Assembly: GCA_002309255.1 (NCBI GenBank)
Contig: DBXI01000073.1
Span: 41,067 to 88,987 of the forward strand
Direction: 5' to 3'
DNA: 47,921 nucleotides
Source: Bacteroidales bacterium UBA1216
GTDB lineage: Bacteria; Bacteroidota; Bacteroidia; Bacteroidales; Paludibacteraceae
Of the stretch, positions 1-8,036 are shown piece by piece; the first letter of the stretch is position 1; every line of letters begins with the position of its first letter. The translations under genes were made by a program, and so were the position numbers. Under the pieces are notes generated by a model. That model searched no databases and had not been told where the DNA came from. It was given only the letters and a program-made list of their open reading frames with translations.

Positions 1-1
1 G

Positions 2-72
2 TTGCTCAACCAGGACTCGAACCCAGACAGACAGAACCAGAATCTGTAGTGCTACCATTACACCATTGAGCA
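2..72 (-). tRNA. tRNA-Gln (anticodon CUG)
   Basis: The reverse complement folds as a complete 71-nt tRNA. The 7-bp acceptor stem pairs TGCTCAA (72-66) with TTGAGCA (9-3), and A is the discriminator at position 2. The anticodon stem ACAGA/TCTGT encloses the loop TTCTGGT, so the anticodon is CTG, reading CAG glutamine codons. The T arm carries the expected GTTCGAGTC. CCA does not appear to be encoded, but only one base follows the discriminator before the window ends. A well-formed promoter lies upstream at 115-146. Confidence 0.95.
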
Positions 73-114
73 GTTGCGTTCGGCAAATCATTCGTACGAT
101 TGCGAAAGCAGATG

Positions 115-146
115 CAAAGGTACAACAAATTTCTGACATTTGCAAA
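115..146 (-). promoter_or_regulatory. Bacteroidota-type promoter of tRNA-Gln
   Basis: On the minus strand the -33 box TTTG (146-143, inside ATTTGCA) is separated by 20 nt from the -7 box TACCTTTG (122-115). This matches the consensus TTTG-N19-21-TAnnTTTG of the Bacteroidota primary sigma factor. Transcription would start near 108, about 36 nt before the mature tRNA 5' end. It is divergent from the promoter at 224-255. Confidence 0.8.
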
Positions 147-223
147 TATTTTATCAAAAAAAGCATATAAATGTACTTTTTCCATCTAAAATATAAGGTC
201 AATGTGCTTTTTTGGCTATTTCA

Positions 224-255
224 TTTGCAAAAGTGCAATTTTTTTTGTATCTTTG
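224..255 (+). promoter_or_regulatory. Bacteroidota-type promoter of the prenyl synthase-yicC pair
   Basis: TTTG (224-227), a 20-nt spacer and TATCTTTG (248-255), with a T-rich run just before the -7 box. The predicted start near 262 leaves only about 12 nt of leader before the ATG at 274. This is why the in-frame ATG at 202, which lies upstream of the promoter, was not chosen as the start. Confidence 0.8.
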
Positions 256-273
256 TACCCGATTTGTGAGTTT

Positions 274-1275
274 ATGGATATATCAACCCCAATACGTCAA
301 TCGATATCTGATGCGTTCCATCAGTACGAGAGTTTGTACGAGCAGACGATGCGTTCGGAGAACGCACTGCTTGATCAGGTGCTTCGTTATATAGCTGCTA
401 AGCGTGGCAAGCAGTTGCGTCCGACGTTGGTTCTGTTGTCCGCCAAGCTGTGCCGCGAGGTGAGCGACAAGAGTGTTCGCGTAGCCGTGGCGCTGGAGAT
501 GCTGCACAACGCGACGCTCGTACACGATGATGTGGTTGATGACTCGGCGCTGCGGCACGGTGTCCCCTCGGTGCACGCGCGCTGGTCGAACAAGGTGGCT
601 GTCCTTGTGGGCGACTGGATGTTGGCGAAGATGATCGGTTTGGTGGGCGAGATCCGCAACGCGCAGATCCTGAGCATAGTATCTGAGATGGCACGTGCTT
701 TGTCCTCGGGCGAGCTGATCCAACTGCATGCAGACAGTTCGATGTGGATAAACGAGGAGCAGTACTTCGACATTATCGGCAAGAAGACGGCAGAGCTGTT
801 CGCTGCTTGCACGGAGGCAGGTGCTGTGTCCGCGGGTTGCACATCGCGCCAGCAGACAGCCATGCGCACCTATGGCTACGAGCTCGGACTGATCTTCCAG
901 CTCAAAGACGATGTGCTCGATTATTCCGATAGTGAGGAGTTGGGTAAACCCACCATGGGTGACATCCGCGACGGCAAAGCTACGCTTCCGCTACTCATCG
1001 CCCTGCAGCGTTCACCGCAGGATGAGGCCGCGCACATACGCGAGATAGCCGAGGAGCTCAACAGCCAGCAGCGCTCACTCGCTGCACAGACGCAGAGCGA
1101 CATTGAGCAGCAGATTAAGAACTTCGTGATGCGCTACGACGGCGTGCGCTACGCATACCAACTGATGCGTACCCACCGCAACAAAGCCGAAGAGGCGCTG
1201 CGCATCTTCCACGACAGCGAAACGAAACAAGCTCTGCTCACTCTGCTCGATTACATCATCAGCAGGCTGTATTAG
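274..1275 (+). CDS. Long-chain all-trans polyprenyl diphosphate synthase
   Basis: A 333-residue cytosolic prenyltransferase of the IspB/IspA superfamily. It condenses isopentenyl diphosphate units onto an allylic primer. Both aspartate-rich motifs are present: DDVVD at residues 85-89 and DDVLD at 212-216, followed by GKP (224-226). Residues 4 and 5 before the first motif are Thr and Ala; in this family small residues here leave the product tunnel open, so a long chain (about C40) is expected. In Bacteroidota that chain normally serves as the menaquinone side chain (inference). The ATG at 274 lies just downstream of the promoter, and the protein then begins like other family members. yicC follows after 50 nt. 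Confidence 0.9.
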   Translation: MDISTPIRQSISDAFHQYESLYEQTMRSENALLDQVLRYIAAKRGKQLRPTLVLLSAKLCREVSDKSVRVAVALEMLHNATLVHDDVVDDSALRHGVPSVHARWSNKVAVLVGDWMLAKMIGLVGEIRNAQILSIVSEMARALSSGELIQLHADSSMWINEEQYFDIIGKKTAELFAACTEAGAVSAGCTSRQQTAMRTYGYELGLIFQLKDDVLDYSDSEELGKPTMGDIRDGKATLPLLIALQRSPQDEAAHIREIAEELNSQQRSLAAQTQSDIEQQIKNFVMRYDGVRYAYQLMRTHRNKAEEALRIFHDSETKQALLTLLDYIISRLY

Positions 1276-1325
1276 AAAATCAAGAATATCTAGAATATGT
1301 AGATAACTCAGAATCCCCAAACAAT

Positions 1326-2216
1326 ATGCTCCAATCAATGACCGGCTACGGTAAGGCCGAAAGAAAGCTGGACGACAAGCGTCTGGTGGTAGAGATTAAG
1401 AGTCTAAACTCCAAGCAGATGGATATGAGTGTCCGTCTGTCGCCTATGTTCCGCAGTCAGGAGCTGGCCGTTCGCAGCATGCTCGGCAAACAGCTGGAGC
1501 GCGGCAAGGTGGATGTGGCGATCTATACTGAGGAAATAGTAGATATAGTCTCAACAGGCACGTTTACGCCGCTAAACCGTGCTGCGTATGCGTTTCATTT
1601 GCAGGAGTTGCGTGAGCTCTGTCCGGAGCTGACGGATGGCGAGCGAGCACTGGCTGTGCTGCGTATGCCTGATGTGACGCGCTCCGATGAGCCGCAGACC
1701 GTCACCGAGGAGCAGTGGCAGATCGTAGAGCAAGCCATCAACGAGGCGGTGGAGCACTTCATAGCGTTCCGCGTACAGGAAGGCGCTGCACTACAAGCGA
1801 TGTTCACCGACAAGTTAAACGCCATCAGCGACCTGCTCATGCAGGTCGCCCCCTACGAGAAGGGCAGGGTGGAGAACATACGCAAACACCTGCTCTCCGG
1901 CCTGGAGAAGCTTGCCGAAGACACCCGCAAGCAGGTGGATAGCAACCGGCTGGAGCAGGAGCTGATCTTCTACCTGGAGAAACTCGACATAACCGAGGAG
2001 AAGGTGCGGCTAATCAACCATATCAAGTACTTCCGCGAAACGATGGCGAACAACTCGGAGGCTGTAGGCAAGAAGCTCGGTTTCATTGCCCAGGAGATGG
2101 GCCGCGAGATCAACACTCTGGGCAGCAAGAGCAACCAGAGCGAGATGCAGATCATCGTAGTGAAGATGAAGGACCTGCTCGAGCAGATCAAAGAGCAAGT
2201 GCTGAACGTCCTGTAA
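1326..2216 (+). CDS. yicC: YicC family endoribonuclease
   Basis: 296 residues, the usual family length. The N-terminus has the diagnostic SMTGYG motif followed by the YicC-like domain. The C-terminal half is the conserved DUF1732 region, with a glutamate-rich LDITEEKVRL stretch, KLGFIAQEMGREINTLGSK and a long final helix. YicC proteins are described as hexameric endoribonucleases acting in RNA turnover; the exact targets here are unknown. The gene is probably co-transcribed with the prenyl synthase. It ends 5 nt from the stop codon of the convergent sugar transferase at 2222, leaving no room for a separate terminator. Confidence 0.9.
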   Translation: MLQSMTGYGKAERKLDDKRLVVEIKSLNSKQMDMSVRLSPMFRSQELAVRSMLGKQLERGKVDVAIYTEEIVDIVSTGTFTPLNRAAYAFHLQELRELCPELTDGERALAVLRMPDVTRSDEPQTVTEEQWQIVEQAINEAVEHFIAFRVQEGAALQAMFTDKLNAISDLLMQVAPYEKGRVENIRKHLLSGLEKLAEDTRKQVDSNRLEQELIFYLEKLDITEEKVRLINHIKYFRETMANNSEAVGKKLGFIAQEMGREINTLGSKSNQSEMQIIVVKMKDLLEQIKEQVLNVL

Positions 2217-2221
2217 GGCGC

Positions 2222-2833
2222 TTAGATTATTTCCCCGTTATACTCCATATGTCTGCTCAGAATGGTGCAGAGGATGATTCGTATATCCGTGATGAAGGAG
2301 TAGTGCTCAGCGTAGTAGCGATTGATGCGCACCTTGTCGGGGTAGATTATCTCGTCGTTGTATGTCTTCGGATCAGGCACGTGGGCCAGCAGCTCTTCCT
2401 CGTTGCGGTACTTGAGTGTAGCCGGTCCGGTGATCCCAGGGCGGAGCGACAGGATAATCCGGTCGTCGCCCTCAAGCATATCGGCGTAGCCCGGCACATC
2501 CGGTCGCGGACCGACAAACGACATGTTGCCGATGAGTACGTCCCAGATCTCGGGCAACTCGTCGAGCTTGTATCGGCGCAGTATGGCTCCCAGCGGTGTG
2601 ATGCGCGCCTCGCCTGCAACGCTCACACTACTTCCGTCATGATCAATGTTCATTGAGCGCAGCTTGTGGCAGATGAACAGCTTGCCATCCTTTCCCACAC
2701 GCGGCTGGCAGAAGACCGGTGCGCCGTCAGGCATCTTGATGCGGACGAGCAGCATGGCAATGAGCAGCACAGGCCACAAAAGAAGTAGCCCGAAGAATGC
2801 TGCCGTTCTATCAAAGATCCATTTGAGAATCAT
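2222..2833 (-). CDS. Monotopic phosphoglycosyl transferase (PglC/WcaJ-type sugar transferase)
   Basis: A 203-residue short-form bacterial sugar transferase (PF02397). A hydrophobic N-terminal re-entrant helix (about 10-32) is followed by KLRSM (57-61), the catalytic Asp-Glu pair at 91-92 within KLDELPEIWDVL, and the SFVGPRP motif (105-111). Such enzymes transfer a phospho-sugar from a UDP-sugar to undecaprenyl phosphate at the inner membrane, starting repeat-unit assembly. It is the last gene of the locus, 4 nt after the PglF-like dehydratase and downstream of the PglE-like aminotransferase. That order suggests the substrate is the UDP-4-amino-4,6-dideoxy sugar those two make, or its acylated form (inference). 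A second transferase of the family lies at 6948-7556. Confidence 0.9.
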   Translation of the reverse strand: MILKWIFDRTAAFFGLLLLWPVLLIAMLLVRIKMPDGAPVFCQPRVGKDGKLFICHKLRSMNIDHDGSSVSVAGEARITPLGAILRRYKLDELPEIWDVLIGNMSFVGPRPDVPGYADMLEGDDRIILSLRPGITGPATLKYRNEEELLAHVPDPKTYNDEIIYPDKVRINRYYAEHYSFITDIRIILCTILSRHMEYNGEII

Positions 2834-2837
2834 AGTT

Positions 2838-4793
2838 TTACTTATCCAATTGCTCGTAGATGGAGTTGCGGCTCTGGAACTCCGGCACGATCTGCTTCAT
2901 TAGTTTGACGGTAGGGAAGGTCAGACCCTTTCGTGCCGAGCGTATGAGCTCGTCGATGAGTTTGGACATGGTGTCATAGTCGTTCTCGCGCACTTTGGCT
3001 ATCATGATCTTCTCGTTGGCAGTAGGCAGAGTGCGCTCCTTCTGGTTCAGGAGTTCCTCGTAGAGCTTCTCGCCCGGACGCAGACCTGTATAAACGATCT
3101 CAATATCTCTGCCGGGTTGGTAACCAGCCAAGCGGATCATGTTCTTCGCCAGATCGGCTATCTTGACCGGTGCCCCCATGTCGAAGCAGAAGATCTCACC
3201 TCCGTTGCCCAGGGTGGATGCTTCCAGCACGAGGTTCGATGCCTCGGGTATTGTCATGAAGTAGCGGATGATGTCGGGGTGTGTCACGGTGACGGGCCCT
3301 CCGGCAGCAATCTGCTTCTTGAAGAACGGCACAACACTACCATTGCTTCCCAGCACATTGCCGAAGCGAGTGGTGATGAACTTGGTGACGTCGGCATCAT
3401 CGGCGGAGAGCTTTCGGAAGAGCGATTGCACGTAAATCTCCGCAATGCGCTTGGATGCTCCCATTACGTTGGTGGGGTTGACGGCCTTGTCGGTGGAGAT
3501 CATCACGAACCGTTCAGTCTTGTATTCCACTGCCAGATCGGCTACGTTCTTCGTTCCGAGCACATTAGCCAGTATAGCCTGCGTGGGGTACTCCTCCATG
3601 AGGGGTACATGCTTGTACGCAGCGGCATGGAAGATCACCTGCGGGTGATACTCCTCATACACCTCGCGCATCATGTCGCGGTCGCGCACGTCGGTGATGA
3701 CGCGTGCGTAGTGCATATGCGGGTAGAGCTTGTTCAGGTCGAGACTCAGGTCGTGTAGCGGCGACTCGGCTATCTCCGCCAACACCACGAGGCGTGGATC
3801 GTACTTCGATACCTGGCGCACTATCTCGCTGCCGATCGATCCAGCAGCGCCGGTGACCATCACCACCTTATCGGCTATCACATGGCGCACATTGTCGATA
3901 TTGATATGTATCTCCGGGCGCTCCAGCAGATCTTCGACCTTGATGGCCTCAATGCGACCAATCTGCTTCTGTGCCTGCTCGTTGGTGTCGCTCTCGCGGA
4001 AGTCGGTGAAGTACGGCGTAGATAGGATACGTATGTTGTTATCCAGAAAGATGGCCAAGTCGCGTGCGGGGGTGATGTCCTTCATCTTCAGTGGAGATAC
4101 GATCACATCCTGCACCCCCTTTGCGCGCAGTATGCGTAACAGTCCTTCGTTCTTGACGTACACATTCAATCCGAGCAGTTGGTGCTTGACGTTGCCGTCG
4201 GCATCGGAGATGAAGCCCACAGGGCGGTACTGGCTGTCCATGCTGGAGTTGAGCATCTTGGCTATAGCCAGACCTGCTGACTGCGTGCCGTAGATCATCA
4301 CGGGGCGTGTGGTCGGACCATGGTGCGACATGTACTCAAAGCTCAGTTTGATCGTTACACGCCAGCATACAAGCAGCACGATTGCCACAAACATATAGGT
4401 GTACAGTACCGAGTTGAGCATGATGTTCATGTCGGTGGAGTAGCGCACGATGCCGTTGATGATAGCCGGGATAAGTGCGGCAGAGGAGACTGCCAGCACT
4501 ACCTTAGTAGCATCAATGAACGTTGAGTAGCGTAACACACCCGAGTAGGTGTGGAAGATCCAGAAGCATAGCAACTGTACCAGCATAACGATACAAGCTT
4601 GCTCCCATATAGGCAGCATGCCGCGCTCCGGACGGATATTGACCAGGCTGTAACTGAGCTGACAACTGACAGCGTATGCGATAAGCGCGAGCAGTAGGTC
4701 GATGAGAAACACGCCCCATTTAGGCATGTATGTCAGACCGGTCAGCCGCGAATAGACATCGGTGCGTTGTATATCGCTAAGTCGTTTCTTCAT
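2838..4793 (-). CDS. Membrane-anchored UDP-HexNAc 4,6-dehydratase (PglF/CapD/WbpM-like)
   Basis: 651 residues, the long form of the family. About four transmembrane segments occupy residues 25-150, followed by a CoA-binding-like Rossmann segment (about 160-260) and the catalytic SDR domain with GAAGSIG at 315-321. The active site reads STDKAVNPTNVMGASK: Met replaces the usual SDR Tyr, as is characteristic of PglF/WbpM. The expected reaction is UDP-GlcNAc to UDP-4-keto-6-deoxy-HexNAc, feeding the adjacent aminotransferase. The start at 4793 was chosen because it begins MKKRLS and leaves a 10-nt gap after the aminotransferase stop; the longer reading from 4856 would overlap that gene. Confidence 0.92.
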   Translation of the reverse strand: MKKRLSDIQRTDVYSRLTGLTYMPKWGVFLIDLLLALIAYAVSCQLSYSLVNIRPERGMLPIWEQACIVMLVQLLCFWIFHTYSGVLRYSTFIDATKVVLAVSSAALIPAIINGIVRYSTDMNIMLNSVLYTYMFVAIVLLVCWRVTIKLSFEYMSHHGPTTRPVMIYGTQSAGLAIAKMLNSSMDSQYRPVGFISDADGNVKHQLLGLNVYVKNEGLLRILRAKGVQDVIVSPLKMKDITPARDLAIFLDNNIRILSTPYFTDFRESDTNEQAQKQIGRIEAIKVEDLLERPEIHINIDNVRHVIADKVVMVTGAAGSIGSEIVRQVSKYDPRLVVLAEIAESPLHDLSLDLNKLYPHMHYARVITDVRDRDMMREVYEEYHPQVIFHAAAYKHVPLMEEYPTQAILANVLGTKNVADLAVEYKTERFVMISTDKAVNPTNVMGASKRIAEIYVQSLFRKLSADDADVTKFITTRFGNVLGSNGSVVPFFKKQIAAGGPVTVTHPDIIRYFMTIPEASNLVLEASTLGNGGEIFCFDMGAPVKIADLAKNMIRLAGYQPGRDIEIVYTGLRPGEKLYEELLNQKERTLPTANEKIMIAKVRENDYDTMSKLIDELIRSARKGLTFPTVKLMKQIVPEFQSRNSIYEQLDK

Positions 4794-4803
4794 ACAATAG
4801 ATT

Positions 4804-6069
4804 TTAGTGGTTGATGGCTTCTTGTATGGTGCGTATGATGTATGCAGCATCCTCATCGGTCACCATTGGTCCGCTGGGCAGACATATGCCTTGGCGGAAC
4901 ATTGCTTCGCTCACGCCGTTGGTGTAAGCCGGACAGTTGCTGAACACGGGCTGCTTGTGCATGGGCTTCCACAGCGGACGGCTCTCTATGCCTGCCTTGT
5001 CCAGGAAGAGCCGCATGGCTTCCACGTTACGGTTCGGCTCGCAATCGGTGTGCACACTACCTCCGCCGTGCACTACACCCGCTGCGCCGCCTACTGCGCC
5101 ATGGATTGCCTCGGCATATGCGTTCTCCTCGCCATGGATATGCAGATCCTTGTCCAGGATAGCGGTGCAGAGCCAAAAGTTGGCATCGAACTCCTCTGAT
5201 GGCGCATCGTGGAACGTGATGCCATTGGTCTTGGCGAATGCTTCGCGGTAGAGCTGAGCGATGTGTTTGTGGTGAGCGATGTGCTCATCCAGCACGGTCA
5301 TCTGTCCTCGACCTATACCTGCGCAGATGTTTGACAGGCGGTAGTTGAATCCTATCGCTTCATGCTGGTAGTACGGGTATGCTTCGCGCGCCTGGGTAGC
5401 CAGCCACATGATGTGCTGCTTGGCGGCTTGATCCTTGCATATAAGGGCTCCACCGCCGGAGGTGGTGATCATCTTATTGCCGTTGAACGACAGCACGCCA
5501 TACTCGCCGAACGTACCCAGTACGCGTCCTTTCCAGCGGCTGCCCATGCCTTCAGCTGCATCTTCGATAACGGGAATGCCGTATTTGTCAGCAATAGCCA
5601 TGATCTCCTCTATGCGGTACGGCATGCCGTACAAAGCTACGGGTATGATGGCTTTGGGGTACTTGCCGGTCTTGGTCTTGCGGTCTAGGATGGCTTGCTC
5701 AAGCAGAGCGGGCGACATGTTCCATGAGTCGGGCTCCGAGTCAACAAACACGGGCGTAGCACCTACATATGTAACAGGGTTGGCTGATGCGCAGAAGGTA
5801 AACGATTGGCAGATTACCTCGTCGCCGGCTTTCACGCCGCACGCGATGAGTGCCAGATGGATAGCAGCGGTACCTGCCGACAGAGCCACAACCTCCTTAC
5901 TCAGGTCTTCTTCCCCTTCACGGTGGTTGACAAAATGCTGCAGATCTTCCTCAAAGCCGTTGACATTCGGACCCAAGGGTACAACCCAGTTCGTATCAAA
6001 CGCCTCTTGGATAAACTGCTGCTCCTTGCCGCTCATGTGCGCCAGGCACAAGTAAATTCGCTTGTTCAT
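4804..6069 (-). CDS. DegT/DnrJ/EryC1 sugar aminotransferase (PglE-like)
   Basis: A PLP-dependent fold-type I nucleotide-sugar aminotransferase. Lys199 in SFNGNKMITTSGGG forms the Schiff base, Asp170 (VIEDAAEG) contacts the cofactor nitrogen, and the C-terminal ESRPLWKPMH signature is typical of the group that aminates 4-keto-6-deoxy-HexNAc. With the downstream dehydratase it should produce UDP-4-amino-4,6-dideoxy-HexNAc. It has 421 residues, longer than typical relatives of about 380; part of the excess is a Gly/His-rich stretch at about 322-345, just before the ESRPLW motif. It is the first gene behind the promoter at 6127-6158. Confidence 0.92.
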   Translation of the reverse strand: MNKRIYLCLAHMSGKEQQFIQEAFDTNWVVPLGPNVNGFEEDLQHFVNHREGEEDLSKEVVALSAGTAAIHLALIACGVKAGDEVICQSFTFCASANPVTYVGATPVFVDSEPDSWNMSPALLEQAILDRKTKTGKYPKAIIPVALYGMPYRIEEIMAIADKYGIPVIEDAAEGMGSRWKGRVLGTFGEYGVLSFNGNKMITTSGGGALICKDQAAKQHIMWLATQAREAYPYYQHEAIGFNYRLSNICAGIGRGQMTVLDEHIAHHKHIAQLYREAFAKTNGITFHDAPSEEFDANFWLCTAILDKDLHIHGEENAYAEAIHGAVGGAAGVVHGGGSVHTDCEPNRNVEAMRLFLDKAGIESRPLWKPMHKQPVFSNCPAYTNGVSEAMFRQGICLPSGPMVTDEDAAYIIRTIQEAINH

Positions 6070-6126
6070 ATTAGTGTTTTAATTAACCGATGCCGCATGT
6101 GCTGCCGCATCTTCATAAAAAGCCTA

Positions 6127-6158
6127 CAAAGGTACAAAAAAAAATGCACATAAACAAA
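6127..6158 (-). promoter_or_regulatory. Bacteroidota-type promoter of the aminotransferase-dehydratase-PGT trio
   Basis: Minus strand: TTTG (6158-6155), 20-nt spacer, TACCTTTG (6134-6127). The spacer is T-rich and contains GTGCAT, one arm of the hairpin at 6136-6174. Transcription would start near 6120, about 50 nt before the ATG at 6069. It separates the last three genes of the locus from the transcript arriving through the IspD-like gene. Confidence 0.75.
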
Positions 6159-6174
6159 TATAAGTGCATTTTTT
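6136..6174 (-). terminator. Possible A/T-rich hairpin terminator after the IspD-like gene, overlapping a promoter
   Basis: The arms AAAAAATGCAC (6139-6149) and GTGCATTTTTT (6164-6174) are an 11-bp perfect inverted repeat around a 14-nt loop. On the minus strand the second arm runs into three more T residues (6138-6136). It lies about 50 nt after the IspD-like stop codon. Only five base pairs are not A-tract/T-tract, so termination may be weak. The -33 box of the promoter at 6127-6158 falls in the loop. Confidence 0.4.
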
Positions 6175-6222
6175 CTTTGAAAAAATATGTTTTTCTTGTT
6201 TTTTGTTCCGATATTGCTAATT

Positions 6223-6918
6223 TCACATAGTTTTTAGGCGTACTAATTGCTCTAAAATTGCCAAATCCTCCTTGTAGGTGAGTTTGATGTTCCGTGTGTC
6301 CCCTTCAACTATATAGACCTGCTCGCTTGGTATGTAGCGTTTGACTGTACCGCAATCGTCGGTGGTGGTGAATGCGGGGTCAGTGAGTGCGCGGCGATAC
6401 GCCTCACGTATGGTCTCCGCCTTGAAGCACTGCGGCGTCTGTACGTTCCTCAGGTGATCGCGGTTGAGTGTACCGCTGATGCAATTGTTACTGTCCACAC
6501 TGATGATTGTATCGGTTGTCTTAACTGCTACACCTACAGCCTTGTAGTGTTGCAGTGCCACGATGCAGTCGCCGATGATCTTCTCACTGACCAGCGGTCG
6601 CACGGCATCGTGGAAGAGAAGGTTGGTCTGATCATCGGTATAAACCTTTAGTGCAGCCAGTGTGCTATCGTAGCGCTCCTTGCCGCCGGGCAACACATGC
6701 TTCACCTTACGATAGCCTCTCAGTGCCACCAGATCCTTCACCACCTGCACGTAATCAGCACGTGTTACGATACAGATCTCGTCAATCAGCGCATGATTCT
6801 CAAACGCCTCTATCGAGTATTCGATCACTTGTTTGCCTGCCACCTGCATGAACTGCTTGGGCAGCTCTCCGCCCACCCGCATTCCGCTTCCTCCGGCTAG
6901 TATGATGGCAATGTTCAT
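6223..6918 (-). CDS. IspD/TarI-family nucleotide cytidylyltransferase
   Basis: 231 residues. The N-terminal nucleotide-binding loop GGSGMRVGGELPKQF (9-23) and the FHDAVRPLVS motif place it in the IspD/TarI family, which joins CTP to a phosphorylated polyol. IspD makes CDP-methylerythritol for isoprenoids; TarI and the N-terminal part of Bcs1 make CDP-ribitol for polysaccharides. Its position inside a capsule locus, 29 nt after a phosphoglycosyl transferase, favours a CDP-polyol role, but family features alone do not exclude the housekeeping enzyme. Bcs1 pairs such a domain with an SDR reductase, and two SDRs are encoded upstream here (11804-13298). Confidence 0.8.
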   Translation of the reverse strand: MNIAIILAGGSGMRVGGELPKQFMQVAGKQVIEYSIEAFENHALIDEICIVTRADYVQVVKDLVALRGYRKVKHVLPGGKERYDSTLAALKVYTDDQTNLLFHDAVRPLVSEKIIGDCIVALQHYKAVGVAVKTTDTIISVDSNNCISGTLNRDHLRNVQTPQCFKAETIREAYRRALTDPAFTTTDDCGTVKRYIPSEQVYIVEGDTRNIKLTYKEDLAILEQLVRLKTM

Positions 6919-6947
6919 GGTTGTAATAGCGTGTAAGTATCGGCGTG

Positions 6948-7556
6948 TTAGTTATGTCCGTTGAATGCTTCTGCTGTTGCGGCTCCCTCGTGGGAGATGT
7001 CCTTGCGATGCAGAACATTATGAATGGTCATGAACAGGATCTTGATATCCAGTGCCATCGTGAGATGTTCCACGTACCACACGTCATATTCGAACTTCTT
7101 GGTATGCGTGATAGCATTTCGTCCGTTGACCTGCGCCCATCCGGTTATTCCGGGGCGCACCTCATGTCGGCGATGTTGCTCAGGGGTATAAAGCGGCAGG
7201 TATTTAACCAATAGCGGCCGTGGTCCGATGAGTGCCATGTCACCTTTGAGCACATTGAACAGTTGCGGCAGTTCGTCGATGGACAGTTTGCGGATCAGTT
7301 TGCCTATGGTGGTCAGCCGCATAGCATCCGGTAGCAGTTCGCCGTCAGCGTCGCGCTCGTCGGTCATGGATTTGAATTTCACTAAGCGGAAAATCTTTTC
7401 GTCCTTACCCGGGCGCTCCTGTGTGAAGAATGCCCCGGCACCCTTGTTGGCGAAGTGCAGCCAAATGGTAACAATAATAAGTACCGGGCTGAGGCAAATA
7501 ATCGCCAGCAGTGCAATCGTAAAATCAAATATGAGTTTGAAGAAATGCTTGTACAT
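6948..7556 (-). CDS. Second monotopic phosphoglycosyl transferase (PglC-type)
   Basis: 202 residues of the PF02397 family. An N-terminal membrane helix (about 8-33) precedes KFKSM (60-64), the catalytic Asp-Glu at 94-95 in LSIDELPQLFNVLKGDM, GPRP (111-114) and RPGITGWAQVNGRN (134-147). It conforms more closely to the canonical PglC pattern than the paralogue at 2222-2833. It should charge undecaprenyl phosphate with a phospho-sugar. Its start overlaps the stop of the preceding acyltransferase by one base (7556), so the two are translationally coupled. That makes an acylated sugar produced by the upstream block a plausible substrate (inference). Confidence 0.92.
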   Translation of the reverse strand: MYKHFFKLIFDFTIALLAIICLSPVLIIVTIWLHFANKGAGAFFTQERPGKDEKIFRLVKFKSMTDERDADGELLPDAMRLTTIGKLIRKLSIDELPQLFNVLKGDMALIGPRPLLVKYLPLYTPEQHRRHEVRPGITGWAQVNGRNAITHTKKFEYDVWYVEHLTMALDIKILFMTIHNVLHRKDISHEGAATAEAFNGHN

Positions 7557-8023
7557 TATTTCTTTTGTTCCACTTTGTGACCAAAATCTATAATTTGGTA
7601 GCGGTCATTAATAACGATACCCTCCTTTATTATCTTAGCAGGATTTCCGGCAACAAGGCAATGGTCAGGCACATCTTTCGTTACCACAGCGCCACCTCCA
7701 ACAAACACATGATTGCCAATCTTTACACCGGGATTTACCATGGCGCAACCGCCAATGACAGAATGATGCCCGATATATGTATCGACATTCCCCCTACCGC
7801 GGAAGTAATCGTGCGACAGTACCATTGCGTAAATAGAAACGCGCGAATATTCCCCAATGTGGATGCCGCGGGGATTGGCTTTATCCATGCGTGCGCTACG
7901 TGCAACGGAAGAGTGAGCTCCTATATCCATACCTTTCCACCGAAGGATTTGGGTGTGTAAGCCACGAACCAAGACACTAATCTTTTGACGTGTCGTCAAT
8001 TTGACTGTTTCTTTATTTTCCAT
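7556..8023 (-). CDS. Left-handed beta-helix acyltransferase (WcaF/CatB-like hexapeptide family)
   Basis: 155 residues with repeated hexapeptide pattern (IGEYSRVSI, YIGHHSVIGG, PGVKIGNHVFVGGGAVVTKDV) and the C-terminal AGNPAKIIKEG signature of O-acetyltransferases in the maltose/galactoside acetyltransferase superfamily. The His in the LSHDYF segment is the likely catalytic base. Capsule homologues usually acetylate a sugar hydroxyl with acetyl-CoA; use of an ACP-bound chain from the neighbouring KAS III/ACP genes is possible but not shown. It sits between the KAS III gene (13-nt gap) and a phosphoglycosyl transferase (1-nt overlap). Confidence 0.85.
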   Translation of the reverse strand: MENKETVKLTTRQKISVLVRGLHTQILRWKGMDIGAHSSVARSARMDKANPRGIHIGEYSRVSIYAMVLSHDYFRGRGNVDTYIGHHSVIGGCAMVNPGVKIGNHVFVGGGAVVTKDVPDHCLVAGNPAKIIKEGIVINDRYQIIDFGHKVEQKK

Positions 8024-8036
8024 GATTCTTGTTGTT

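Noticed and set aside
202..273. Longer N-terminus of the prenyl synthase from the ATG at 202
   Set aside because: The strong promoter at 224-255 lies inside that extension, so the mRNA would start after this ATG. The ATG at 274 gives the normal family N-terminus.
3117..4293. Plus-strand reading frames of about 190-210 codons opposite the PglF-like gene
   Set aside because: Antisense shadows of a full-length dehydratase with all motifs in order; no family resemblance of their own.
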